Both the position numbers and the translations under genes were made by a program. DNA of 64,000 bases from Monoplex corrugatus (taxonomy: Eukaryota > Mollusca > Gastropoda > Littorinimorpha > Ranellidae). Numbering within the stretch: position 1 is the first letter of the stretch; each line of letters opens with the position of its first letter. The stretch is taken from NCBI GenBank assembly GCA_030674185.1, contig JAPXFY010000026.1, positions 54,052,589-54,116,588 on the forward strand, given 5' to 3'. The notes under the pieces were generated by a model. That model worked only from the letters and a program-made list of their open reading frames with translations, did not search any database and had not been told where the DNA came from. Positions 30,776 through 41,500 of the stretch are shown one piece after another.

Positions 30776-32139
30776 TTAATAATAATAATTAATTAATAAT
30801 TACAATATTTATATAGCGCAAAATCTTGATAAAATCAAATCTAAGCGCTGAAGCAGACACACACGCAGGCACGCACGCCCGCACACACACGCACGCACGC
30901 ACACACACAGACACACAGACACACACACACACACACACACACACACCCACACCCACACACACGCATGGCTATAAATGGGGAGAAAGAATAAAAGCAATAA
31001 AAGCAAGAATAAAAGCAATGGAAAATTATAGAGAGCATAGCATACAATTATATATTATAACCATGTGATTCCCTCCGAGCGGAGACAGGCTGCAGAGGGG
31101 AGGGTTGAGTGAGGTTAGGATTTTATGCAGGAGAGAAAAGGTGAGTTTTGAGAGCGGACTTGAAGGAGACAAAAGTAGGTTGCTGACGGACTGAGAGAGG
31201 AAGTTTGTTCCAGGAGAGTGGACCAGAAACAGAGAAGGCTCGTGGACCATAGGTATTGAGCTTAGTGCGTGGAAAGCGAAGAGTCAGAGGATCAGAGGCA
31301 GAGCGGAGGGTACGTGAGGGAACATAGATCTCAAGTAGGCTTGACAGGTAATCGGGGGCTGCGTTATTGAGGCTTTTGTAGCACATGGTGTCTAGTTTGT
31401 ACTGTATGCGCTTTGATACAGGGAGCCAGTGAAGTTGTGCCAGGAGAGGAGATATGTGGTCAGCTTTTTTCTTTTTGAGTACAAGGCGTGCAGCATTGTT
31501 TTGAATGCGCTGTAGGATGTGAATGGTGGAGGCAGGAAGACCAGACAGGAGTGAATTGCAATAGTCAATGCGAGACATTATGAAGGAGAGAACGAGTTTT
31601 GCAGTTGTTTCGACAGAGAGATACTTCCTGATCAGCTTTATACGATGGAGATGATAGTAGCAGGATCTGGCAGTTTGAGAAACAAAGTTGTTCATGGAGA
31701 GGGTAGAGTCAATGCAGACACCAAGGTTTTTAGCTGAATCAGAAATTGGGACTGATGTGTTACATAATGGGAGAGAAAGAGGAGGCAGCTGAGAAAGTTT
31801 CTGACGGGTGCCAATGAGGATAGCTTCTGTTTTGTCGTCATTAAGCTGAAGTCTATTGTGTGTCATCCAGTTCTTAATGTCCGAGTAACACTCAGTGGTG
31901 CGAGTCAACAGGCGCTGTATATTATCAGGTGAGTCACTGTCTTGAAGTTGGGTGTCATCAGCATAGAAGTGGTGTTTTATAGAATGGGAGTTGGTGATGG
32001 TGGACAGGGGGGAGGTGTAAAGAGTGAAAAGAACAGGGCCAAGGACAGATCCTTGTGGAACACCACAGGTCAGGTATGCAGGTTGAGAGTAAGTGCCATT
32101 GATGAGAACGGTTTGTTTTGCCAAACCATCATTTTTCAT
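30776..32139 (-). mobile_element. CR1/L2-like LINE, 5'-truncated (unit 2)
   Basis: Array duplicate of 25396-26759. Confidence 0.88.
31123..32139 (-). pseudogene. Reverse transcriptase C-terminal part (unit 2)
   Basis: 338 codons as in unit 1, with one noticed residue change (VPSRTLRSA in place of VPSHTLRSA, shared with unit 3). Motif B ([10 protein letters not shown]) and motif C (YADD) present; motif A and endonuclease missing. Confidence 0.87.
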
Positions 32140-32278
32140 GTAACCCCCAGAGCAGTGTAATATCGTCTATAGGCTATGTAAAATACAGAATGACAGTGTA
32201 TTACATAACAAGGAACAAGGCCAGTATTTCTTGAACAATACCGACCACAATTTTAGTACGAGTTCATGGTGCACTGTT

Positions 32279-32859
32279 GGAATAACGCACATACACTTGT
32301 TTGTAACACCAACAACATATACTGTAGGAATGACGTCTTTACACTTATTTGTAACACCGGCAACTTGTACTGTAGGAATGACGTTTGTACACCTGTTTGT
32401 AACACCAACATGTACTGTAGGAATGACGTCTGTACACCTGTTTGTAACACCAACATCATGTATTGTAGGAATGACGTCTGTACACCTGTGTGTAACACCA
32501 ACAATTTGTACAGTAGGAATGACGTCTGTACACCTGTGTGTAACATCAACAACTTGTACTGTAGGAATGACGTCTGTACACCTGTTTGTAACACTAACAA
32601 CTTGTACTGTAGGGATGACGTCTGTACACCTGTTTGTAACACCAACAACTTGTACTGTAGGGATGACTTCTGTACACCTGTTTGTAACACCAACAACATG
32701 TACTGTAGGGATGACGTCTGTACACCTGTTTGTAACACCAACAACATGTACTGTAGGAATGACGTCTGTACACCTGCTTGTAACACCAACAACTTGTACT
32801 GTAGGGATGACGCATGCACACCTGCTTGTAATATCAATAACTGTACTATAGGAATGTTT
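32279..32859. repeat. 48-bp tandem repeat (unit 2)
   Basis: Same units in the same order as unit 1. Confidence 0.95.
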
Positions 32860-33450
32860 GTAACTCCAAATGTAGGTTAAGTCCACTGAGTGGTTTGACG
32901 TCATTGATGCACGCAGCCCCATTCAATGGATTATGTCTGTTATTCCATTGAATGGTCTGAGGTCATTGATGTGTTCAGACAACTTAATCAGATTGTATCT
33001 GTCAGGTGACTTATTTGGAACTTAAAGCATCCGTTCTATTCGCCATCTTCCCATTAATTCTGCAGCAAAAACTCTCGTAATCTATGGTGTACTTTCTCGT
33101 CTTTTCATTGATGCTCCCTTCTCTGTTGTTCAGCCTCGACAGAAAGTTCCATATTTTGCTGTGAGAGTCGACCTTAAAACTTGTCATTATGAGAGTTTCA
33201 CATCACTGCTTTGTACGCGTCTTCAAAGCCAAGGCTGCTTGTATGTGTTACAGTGTTGTCTCTGGTGTTGCTCCTGCTTAGATCCCTAAATTCTTCCATG
33301 TGAATTATCCTTCCCGTACTCTTCACTCTTCTTCTTGAACTTAACTATTCAAAATCGTTCAATACAGACGCAAGACTCATGCTTTCGAATCTTTTGCCCC
33401 GTTCGTACCTTTTTATGGAATAATCTGCCTTTTTATCTGAGAAATATATA

Positions 33451-35017
33451 CTAGTCACAACAAGTTAAGCACAGGTCCTTGGACACAGGGGGCTGATCCA
33501 TTCCTTCAGAAAACATTATTTTCTTTTTGTTATGCGGCAACCAGTGATGGAATCTCAAACAGCAGTGTTTGGGCGAGCCTGTGGCAACTTGTAGTGCGCA
33601 TGGGGGTCTTGGTGACCTCGTTGCCGCGCGGGATAAAAAGTGCAAAGTTGCGGTAAATGTGCCTGTTTTGCAGTGAGCTTGCTGGCGACACAAGATGTGT
33701 AAAATGAAAAATTCGTTATACCCGTGCAAGAGCAGTCTTTCGAGTGAGTTTTATGCCCCTTCCTTATGCTTTATAAGCGCGGGCTTGGTTACTGTCAGCC
33801 CGTTTCTCACCATGCCACCAAGAAGAAAACTTAGCACCTTTGACAAAACCAGGGCGATTGCGTGGATGCAAGATGGCATTGCCAAGGCTGAAGTGGCGCG
33901 ACGACTTGATGTGCATCATTCAGTTATTGTTAGACTGAACCAGCGTTTTAGGGCGACCAACAGCGTTGAAGAGAGGCCACGGTCAGGTCGGCCTAGGCAG
34001 ACGACTCCAAGAGAAGATCGGTTCATCGAGAGGCAGGTCCTATTGCAGCGGGATGCCACCTCAACCAGCATCCAACGGCAGCTTCGTAGGGCAACTAACA
34101 CCATCCTCAGCCGTCAAGCCATACGAAACCGTCTTCACCACTTTGGCCTCGGATCACGTCGTCCAGCTGTGCGACCACGACTGCTAGCAGCCCATAAGCT
34201 TGCTCGCCGAGCTTTCTGCAAACGTCATGCGAGATGGAACCAACAACAGTGGTCTCAGGTCCTCTTTTCGGATGAGTCGCGGTTTTGTCTTGAACACAAT
34301 GATGGCCGAACTAGAGTTTGGAGGCGTGTTGGTGAACGTTACATTGATGCAGCTGTTCGTGAGACCCGGGCCTTCAGGGGAGGATCTGTTATTGTATGGG
34401 GTGCCATCAGCCTCCACCACAAGACACCACTCTACCACATTGACGGAAACCTCACAGGCCTCCGCTATCGGGATGAAATACTGGCGCCTTTCGTTGTTCC
34501 GACCATGCAACGAATCGGACCCATGGCAGTCTTCCAAGACGACAATGCTCGGCCACATAGAGCCCGGGTGGCCTTAGAATTCCTTGTGCAGGCCGGTATC
34601 AACAGGATGATCTTCCAGGCGTATAGTCCCGACCTCAATCCCATCGAGCATCTTTGGGATGAGTTGGGGAGACGTGTAAAGGAGAACCATCCACCTCCCA
34701 GGGACCGTCAGGATCTCTTCCGAATGCTGCAACTGGAATGGCAGGGAATCCCACAGAGGGTCATCAGAACACTGGTCTACTCGATGAGGAGACGCTGCAT
34801 GGAATGTCTCGCCAATCGGGGTGGTCACACCCATTATTGAAATGATTTGGTGAACTGGACAGATTTGGCAAACTTTGATTTCGACCCCTCCTCTGTTTAA
34901 TTGTCTGTATATCCCAAACCGTTTGTGCGATCACAATGAAATTCAATGTACGTTTGAACAAGATTATGAAATAAATCTGTTCCCAATTGGAAAGTCATGG
35001 CTTTGATATTTGTTGAA
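33451..35017 (+). mobile_element. Tc1-like element family C, copy 3 (right end deleted)
   Basis: Left terminal repeat at 33451-33474 intact. The right end stops at TGTTGAA (35017) and continues directly into spacer sequence TGTGGGATG. Compared with unit 1 the equivalent of 24280-25094 (about 815 bp) is gone, including the right terminal repeat, so this copy cannot be excised. Confidence 0.94.
33812..34840 (+). CDS. Tc1-like DD34E transposase, intact frame in a one-ended element (family C copy 3)
   Basis: 342 residues with Gly114 as in copies 2 and 4 and all catalytic motifs present. Its own element lacks the right terminal repeat, so the protein could act only in trans, for example on copies 1, 2 or 4. 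Start at MPPRRK. Confidence 0.9.
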   Translation: MPPRRKLSTFDKTRAIAWMQDGIAKAEVARRLDVHHSVIVRLNQRFRATNSVEERPRSGRPRQTTPREDRFIERQVLLQRDATSTSIQRQLRRATNTILSRQAIRNRLHHFGLGSRRPAVRPRLLAAHKLARRAFCKRHARWNQQQWSQVLFSDESRFCLEHNDGRTRVWRRVGERYIDAAVRETRAFRGGSVIVWGAISLHHKTPLYHIDGNLTGLRYRDEILAPFVVPTMQRIGPMAVFQDDNARPHRARVALEFLVQAGINRMIFQAYSPDLNPIEHLWDELGRRVKENHPPPRDRQDLFRMLQLEWQGIPQRVIRTLVYSMRRRCMECLANRGGHTHY

Positions 35018-35316
35018 TGTGGGATGTTATATCCCACATGTATATATACCTGTCCCTCTCACTATGATAATGTGTGTTTTATCTCAGTTTAACTGTTGTT
35101 AACCGCCTTAACGTTCATGGCGCAGCTGAAGCTGTGTCTGTCTGATTATGTATCTGTATAACAAACACAGACATATCAATTTTTCAATGATTTATTTTCA
35201 AACTTGATAACAATTATGGTAATAGAATATCAGTAGTAGCAGTAGTAACATGAAAACTGTGATATGATTGCTCCATTGAACAATGCACAGAGTGGAAAAC
35301 AAACGTATAGCTGTAC

Positions 35317-35460
35317 CATTAATAATAATAATTAATTAATAATTACAATATTTATATAGCGCAAAATCTTGATAAAATCAAATCTAAGCGCTGAAGCAGA
35401 CACACACGCAGGCACGCACGCCCGCACACACACGCACGCACGCACACACACAGACACACA

Positions 35461-35493
<33 letters not shown>

Positions 35494-36686
35494 ACACACA
35501 CGCATGGCTATAAATGGGGAGAAAGAATAAAAGCAATAAAAGCAAGAATAAAAGCAATGGAAAATTATAGAGAGCATAGCATACAATTATATATTATAAC
35601 CATGTGATTCCCTCCGAGCGGAGACAGGCTGCAGAGGGGAGGGTTGAGTGAGGTTAGGATTTTATGCAGGAGAGAAAAGGTGAGTTTTGAGAGCGGACTT
35701 GAGAGCGGACAAAAGTAGGTTGCTGACGGACTGAGAGAGGAAGTTTGTTCCAGGAGAGTGGACCAGAAACAGAGAAGGCTCGTGGACCATAGTGGACCAT
35801 AGTGGACCATAGTGCGTGGAAAGCGAAGAGTCAGAGGATCAGAGGCAGAGCGGAGGGTACGTGAGGGAACATAGATCTCAAGTAGGCTTGACAGGTAATC
35901 GGGGGCTGCGTTATTGAGGCTTTTGTAGCACATGGTGTCTAGTTTGTACTGTATGCGCTTTGATACAGGGAGCCAGTGAAGTTGTGCCAGGAGAGGAGAT
36001 ATGTGGTCAGCTTTTTTCTTTTTGAGTACAAGGCGTGCAGCATTGTTTTGAATGCGCTGTAGGATGTGAATGGTGGAGGCAGGAAGACCAGACAGGAGTG
36101 AATTGCAATAGTCAATGCGAGACATTATGAAGGAGAGAACGAGTTTTGCAGTTGTTTCGACAGAGAGATACTTCCTGATCAGCTTTATACGATGGAGATG
36201 ATAGTAGCAGGATCTGGCAGTTTGAGAAACAAAGTTGTTCATGGAGAGGGTAGAGTCAATGCAGACACCAAGGTTTTTAGCTGAATCAGAAATTGGGACT
36301 GATGTGTTACATAATGGGAGAGAAAGAGGAGGCAGCTGAGAAAGTTTCTGACGGGTGCCAATGAGGATAGCTTCTGTTTTGTCGTCATTAAGCTGAAGTC
36401 TATTGTGTGTCATCCAGTTCTTAATGTCCGAGTAACACTCAGTGGTGCGAGTCAACAGGCGCTGTATATTATCAGGTGAGTCACTGTCTTGAAGTTGGGT
36501 GTCATCAGCATAGAAGTGGTGTTTTATAGAATGGGAGTTGGTGATGGTGGACAGGGGGGAGGTGTAAAGAGTGAAAAGAACAGGGCCAAGGACAGATCCT
36601 TGTGGAACACCACAGGTCAGGTATGCAGGTTGAGAGTAAGTGCCATTGATGAGAACGGTTTGTTTTGCCAAACCATCATTTTTCAT
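35317..36686 (-). mobile_element. CR1/L2-like LINE, 5'-truncated (unit 3)
   Basis: Array duplicate with a shorter CA tract and the local changes at 35700-35815. Confidence 0.88.
35565..36686 (-). pseudogene. Reverse transcriptase C-terminal part (unit 3), altered C-terminus
   Basis: Open for 373 codons on the minus strand because the local changes at 35790-35815 shift the frame past the stop used in units 1 and 2. Sequence through LRFPRT is as in the other units, after which the reading differs. Motif B and YADD present; motif A and endonuclease missing. Not functional. Confidence 0.85.
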
Positions 36687-36826
36687 GTAACTCCCCAGAG
36701 CAGTGTAATATCGTCTATAGGCTATGTAAAATACAGAATGACAGTGTATTACATAACAAGGAACAAGGCCAGTATTTCTTGAACAATACCGACCACAATT
36801 TTAGTACGAGTTCATGGTGCACTGTT

Positions 36827-37407
36827 GGAATAACGCACATACACTTGTTTGTAACACCAACAACATATACTGTAGGAATGACGTCTTTACACTTATTTGT
36901 AACACCGGCAACTTGTACTGTAGGAATGACGTTTGTACACCTGTTTGTAACACCAACATGTACTGTAGGAATGACGTCTGTACACCTGTTTGTAACACCA
37001 ACATCATGTATTGTAGGAATGACGTCTGTACACCTGTGTGTAACACCAACAATTTGTACAGTAGGAATGACGTCTGTACACCTGTGTGTAACATCAACAA
37101 CTTGTACTGTAGGAATGACGTCTGTACACCTGTTTGTAACACTAACAACTTGTACTGTAGGGATGACGTCTGTACACCTGTTTGTAACACCAACAACTTG
37201 TACTGTAGGGATGACTTCTGTACACCTGTTTGTAACACCAACAACATGTACTGTAGGGATGACGTCTGTACACCTGTTTGTAACACCAACAACATGTACT
37301 GTAGGAATGACGTCTGTACACCTGCTTGTAACACCAACAACTTGTACTGTAGGGATGACGCATGCACACCTGCTTGTAATATCAATAACTGTACTATAGG
37401 AATGTTT
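36827..37407. repeat. 48-bp tandem repeat (unit 3)
   Basis: Same units and order as units 1 and 2. Confidence 0.95.
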
Positions 37408-37998
37408 GTAACTCCAAATGTAGGTTAAGTCCACTGAGTGGTTTGACGTCATTGATGCACGCAGCCCCATTCAATGGATTATGTCTGTTATTCCATTGAA
37501 TGGTCTGAGGTCATTGATGTGTTCAGACAACTTAATCAGATTGTATCTGTCAGGTGACTTATTTGGAACTTAAAGCATCCGTTCTATTCGCCATCTTCCC
37601 ATTAATTCTGCAGCAAAAACTCTCGTAATCTATGGTGTACTTTCTCGTCTTTTCATTGATGCTCCCTTCTCTGTTGTTCAGCCTCGACAGAAAGTTCCAT
37701 ATTTTGCTGTGAGAGTCGACCTTAAAACTTGTCATTATGAGAGTTTCACATCACTGCTTTGTACGCGTCTTCAAAGCCAAGGCTGCTTGTATGTGTTACA
37801 GTGTTGTCTCTGGTGTTGCTCCTGCTTAGATCCCTAAATTCTTCCATGTGAATTATCCTTCCCGTACTCTTCACTCTTCTTCTTGAACTTAACTATTCAA
37901 AATCGTTCAATACAGACGCAAGACTCATGCTTTCGAATCTTTTGCCCCGTTCGTACCTTTTTATGGAATAATCTGCCTTTTTATCTGAGAAATATATA

Positions 37999-39608
37999 CT
38001 AGTCACAACAAGTTAAGCACAGGTCCTTGGACACAGGGGGCTGATCCATTCCTTCAGAAAACATTATTTTCTTTTTGTTATGCGGCAACCAGTGATGGAA
38101 TCTCAAACAGCAGTGTTTGGGCGAGCCTGTGGCAACTTGTAGTGCGCATGGGGGTCTTGGTGACCTCGTTGCCGCGCGGGATAAAAAGTGCAAAGTTGCG
38201 GTAAATGTGCCTGTTTTGCAGTGAGCTTGCTGGCGACACAAGATGTGTAAAATGAAAAATTCGTTATACCCGTGCAAGAGCAGTCTTTCGAGTGAGTTTT
38301 ATGCCCCTTCCTTATGCTTTATAAGCGCGGGCTTGGTTACTGTCAGCCCGTTTCTCACCATGCCACCAAGAAGAAAACTTAGCACCTTTGACAAAACCAG
38401 GGCGATTGCGTGGATGCAAGATGGCATTGCCAAGGCTGAAGTGGCGCGACGACTTGATGTGCATCATTCAGTTATTGTTAGACTGAACCAGCGTTTTAGG
38501 GCGACCAACAGCGTTGAAGAGAGGCCACGGTCAGGTCGGCCTAGGCAGACGACTCCAAGAGAAGATCGGTTCATCGAGAGGCAGGTCCTATTGCAGCGGG
38601 ATGCCACCTCAACCAGCATCCAACGGCAGCTTCGTAGGGCAACTAACACCATCCTCAGCCGTCAAGCCATACGAAACCGTCTTCACCACTTTGGCCTCGG
38701 ATCACGTCGTCCAGCTGTGCGACCACGACTGCTAGCAGCCCATAAGCTTGCTCGCCGAGCTTTCTGCAAACGTCATGCGAGATGGAACCAACAACAGTGG
38801 TCTCAGGTCCTCTTTTCGGATGAGTCGCGGTTTTGTCTTGAACACAATGATGGCCGAACTAGAGTTTGGAGGCGTGTTGGTGAACGTTACATTGATGCAG
38901 CTGTTCGTGAGACCCGGGCCTTCAGGGGAGGATCTGTTATTGTATGGGGTGCCATCAGCCTCCACCACAAGACACCACTCTACCACATTGACGGAAACCT
39001 CACAGGCCTCCGCTATCGGGATGAAATACTGGCGCCTTTCGTTGTTCCGACCATGCAACGAATCGGACCCATGGCAGTCTTCCAAGACGACAATGCTCGG
39101 CCACATAGAGCCGGGTGGCCTTAGAATTCCTTGTGCAGGCCGGTATCAACAGGATGATCTTCCAGGCGTATAGTCCCGACCTCAATCCCATCGAGCATCT
39201 TTGGGATGAGTTGGGGAGACGTGTAAAGGAGAACCATCCACCTCCCAGGGACCGTCAGGATCTCTTCCGAATGCTGCAACTGGAATGGCAGGGAATCCCA
39301 CAGAGGGTCATCAGAACACTGGTCTACTCGATGAGGAGACGCTGCATGGAATGTCTCGCCAATCGGGGTGGTCACACCCATTATTGAAATGATTTGGTGA
39401 ACTGGACAGATTTGGCAAACTTTGATTTCGACCCCTCCTCTGTTTAATTGTCTGTATATCCCAAACCGTTTGTGCGATCACAATGAAATTCAATGTACGT
39501 TTGAACAAGATTATGAAATAAATCTGTTCCCAATTGGAAAGTCATGGCTTTGATATTTGTTGAAAATATGCGGGTACATGTAAACTGTGCTTAACTTGTT
39601 GTGACTAG
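37999..39608 (+). mobile_element. Tc1-like element family C, copy 4 (complete ends, 1610 bp)
   Basis: Both 24-bp terminal repeats intact (37999-38022 and 39585-39608). The right flank is TATATAACCTGTCC, different from the flank of copies 1 and 2, so this marks an independent insertion site or array edge. One base shorter than copies 1 and 2. Confidence 0.95.
38360..39387 (+). pseudogene. Tc1-like transposase, family C copy 4, single-base frameshift
   Basis: Identical in kind to copies 2 and 3 (Gly114) up to QDDNARPHRA. A C is missing in the run at about 39111-39113 (GAGCCGGG against GAGCCCGGG), and the frame ends at 39124 just after the second catalytic Asp. The remaining frame from 39115 carries LNPIEHLWDEL and GGHTHY to 39387. 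Only one base separates it from an intact gene; a homopolymer sequencing error is possible. Confidence 0.9.
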
Positions 39609-39720
39609 TATATATAACCTGTCCTCTTTTACAGTCCACATTTTCTTCGTAACAGTAACACACTCTCAAGCACAATGTCATGAGTATAGTTCCATACAAC
39701 ACATATACTACACGTCATTA
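39609..39720. other. Unique sequence between C copy 4 and element D
   Basis: About 110 bp with no match elsewhere in the window that I can see. It begins TATATAACCTG, the right flank of the array. Confidence 0.5.
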
Positions 39721-39974
39721 TTGAAGGGCCAGGAACGTTTTTGAGTCAATTTTTGAAAGGAGAAATAACCTATTTTCTCTTACTCTTTTCTCCAATTCGT
39801 TGCCGTAACTGAATGGATAAGAGGTCAGACAACATTGCAGTTTCCTTTTGGCACGTGTTTGGGGATTTGCCGATTTGCAATGGGCGGCCCAAGGAAGACA
39901 ATTTCCACACGAAATTGTCGAATCTTCAGCAGGGTCTCTCTGACGACGCAGGCAAGGTAGCGACAAAATTCGCT

Positions 39975-40045
39975 TTGCACGTGCAAGGCAAGCCCTTTTT
40001 GAACACTACTCCAGCCAAAGTTGCCCGCAGACGAGGATAAAAAGG
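39975..40045 (+). promoter_or_regulatory. Perfect palindromic E-box plus TATA-like box, family D
   Basis: TTGCACGTGCAA at 39975-39986 is a full palindrome, preceded by AAAATTCGC. GATAAAAAGG at 40036-40045 lies 25 bp before the ATG at 40070. Confidence 0.5.
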
Positions 40046-40069
40046 ACCCGTTCTTGGTTCGTTTTAACC

Positions 40070-41085
40070 ATGCTTGCAAGACGACGGATGACGGATGAGC
40101 AGCGGGGGAGAGCCCTCGCTCTGCTTGATGAAGGCCTAGCGCAGCGGGAAGTTGCTAGACGACTTGAAGTGTCGCATTCCACAATCCAGAGACTGCTGGA
40201 GCGCTTCAATGAGACTGGAGCAGTCCAGGAAAGGCGTCACACGGGTTGACCCAGAGTAACGACAAGACAGCAAGACCGCTACCTTGCCCTCTCCGTCCTG
40301 AGGGAAAGGGCATCCACTGCGGTGACCTTGAGGGGTCAGCTGAGGGACGCAACAGCTGCAGCACGGTGAGAAGACGGCTACATGAGGCAAACTTGAGGTC
40401 ACGGAGACCGGCCGTCCGACCCGTGCTGTCACCGGTCAACAGAGTGCGCCGCATGACCTGGGCCAGGGAGCACGTGACCTGGACAAGGCAACAGTGGGCC
40501 CGGGTCTTGTTTTCGGATGAGTCCAGGTTCACCCTGACCTTTAACGATGGCCGGGCTCGGGTGTGGCGACGTCAAGGGGAGAGGTTCGCTGACGCCACTG
40601 TCCAAGAGCATAACCGGTACGGCGGCGGGTCGGTGATGGTGTGGGGTGGCATGAGCCGTGGTACCCGGACCCCCCTGCTCCCCATTGACGGCATCCTGAA
40701 CGGGGTCCGGTACCGGGACGAGGTTCTGGCGGCCGTGGCACTGCCTGCGCTTGTGGACCTTGGTCAAGGCGCCATCTTCCAGGACGACAATGCACCTGCG
40801 CATCGAGCACGCCTTGTGACCGACTTCCTGGAGCAGCATGAAGTCGTCCGTATGGCCTGGCCAGCGTGCTCACCTGACCTGAACCCAATGGAACACCTCT
40901 GGGATGTGCTCGGGAGGCGCATCAGGGACAACCACCCCCCACCGGGCACCCTGGCCAGGCTGGTCGACATCCTGCAGATCGAGTGGGCGGCCATCCCTCA
41001 GGACACACTCCGTACCCTTGTGGGGTCGATGCATCGGCGCTGTGAAGCATGCATCCAGGCTCGGGGCGGACACACGCGATATTGA
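40070..41085 (+). pseudogene. Tc1-like transposase, family D, stop plus frameshift
   Basis: Starts MLARRRMTDEQRGRALALLD at 40070, with a helix-turn-helix QREVARRLEVSHSTI. A TGA at about 40247 replaces the Arg of the GRP linker (HTG-stop-PRVTT). A deletion near 40365 shifts the frame. From there RRLHEANLRSRRPAVRP, VLFSDESRF (first Asp), QDDNAPAHRA (second Asp) and LNPMEHLWDVLG (Glu, 34 residues after the second Asp) run open to GGHTRY and the stop at 41085. It is clearly a separate family from A, B and C. The two lesions make it inactive. Confidence 0.88.
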
Positions 41086-41305
41086 AAACAGATTGGCCAA
41101 ATCTGACACTTTCTGTTTTTTGAAAAGGGGGGGATGTTCCTTTAAATGCATGTGCTGTTCACTAATGGGTCATTGTGCTAATTTCTTTTTCCAAAACAGG
41201 TGTGGAAATGATGAAATAAAACATAGAATCAATTCTAAACATTGTCAATTATTTCAACTTAAAATTAGAGAGGAAGGAAGAAGTGGCCCTTAAATTATGA
41301 TTAGG

Positions 41306-41400
41306 AGTATATAGTGACACTATGGACATGATACTACAACACATACAGTGACGCTATGGACATGATACTACAACACATACAATGACACATTGGACATGAT
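41306..41400 (-). repeat. 34-bp satellite, partial block at gap
   Basis: Two to three monomers in the left-arm orientation, cut by the N run. Confidence 0.93.
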
Positions 41401-41500
41401 NNNNNNNNNNNNNNNNNNNNNNNNNNNNNNNNNNNNNNNNNNNNNNNNNNNNNNNNNNNNNNNNNNNNNNNNNNNNNNNNNNNNNNNNNNNNNNNNNNNN
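41401..41500. other. Assembly gap (100 N)
   Basis: Exactly 100 Ns, the usual placeholder for a gap of unknown size. Left side is the 34-bp satellite, right side is a LINE of the 45-bp satellite region. Confidence 1.

Larger units (their letters stand above)
29683..33450. repeat. Spacer unit 2 of the C-element array
   Basis: 3768 bp, about 20 bp longer than unit 1 because it keeps the segment near 29877-29896 (GTAGTACCTGCAAGAATG) that unit 1 lost. Otherwise differs at only scattered bases that I noticed, for example TGTTTGTACTC near 30118 and GTAACCCCC near 32142. Confidence 0.95.
35018..37998. repeat. Spacer unit 3 of the C-element array (deleted)
   Basis: Begins at the second hairpin (equivalent to 25095) and continues to the end of the spacer. 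Within it 35700-35815 carries two local changes: GAGAGCGGAC duplicated in place of AAGGAGAC, and TGGACCATAG present three times in place of the GTATTGAGCTTAG segment. Confidence 0.94.
39721..41295 (+). mobile_element. Tc1-like element family D (inactive)
   Basis: About 1.575 kb. Ends are short or degraded: left TTGAAGGGCCA, right TGGCCCTTAAAT, sharing AAGGGCCA in inverted orientation, with TA at 39719-39720 and 41296-41297. More GC-rich in its coding part than families A-C. Confidence 0.68.
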
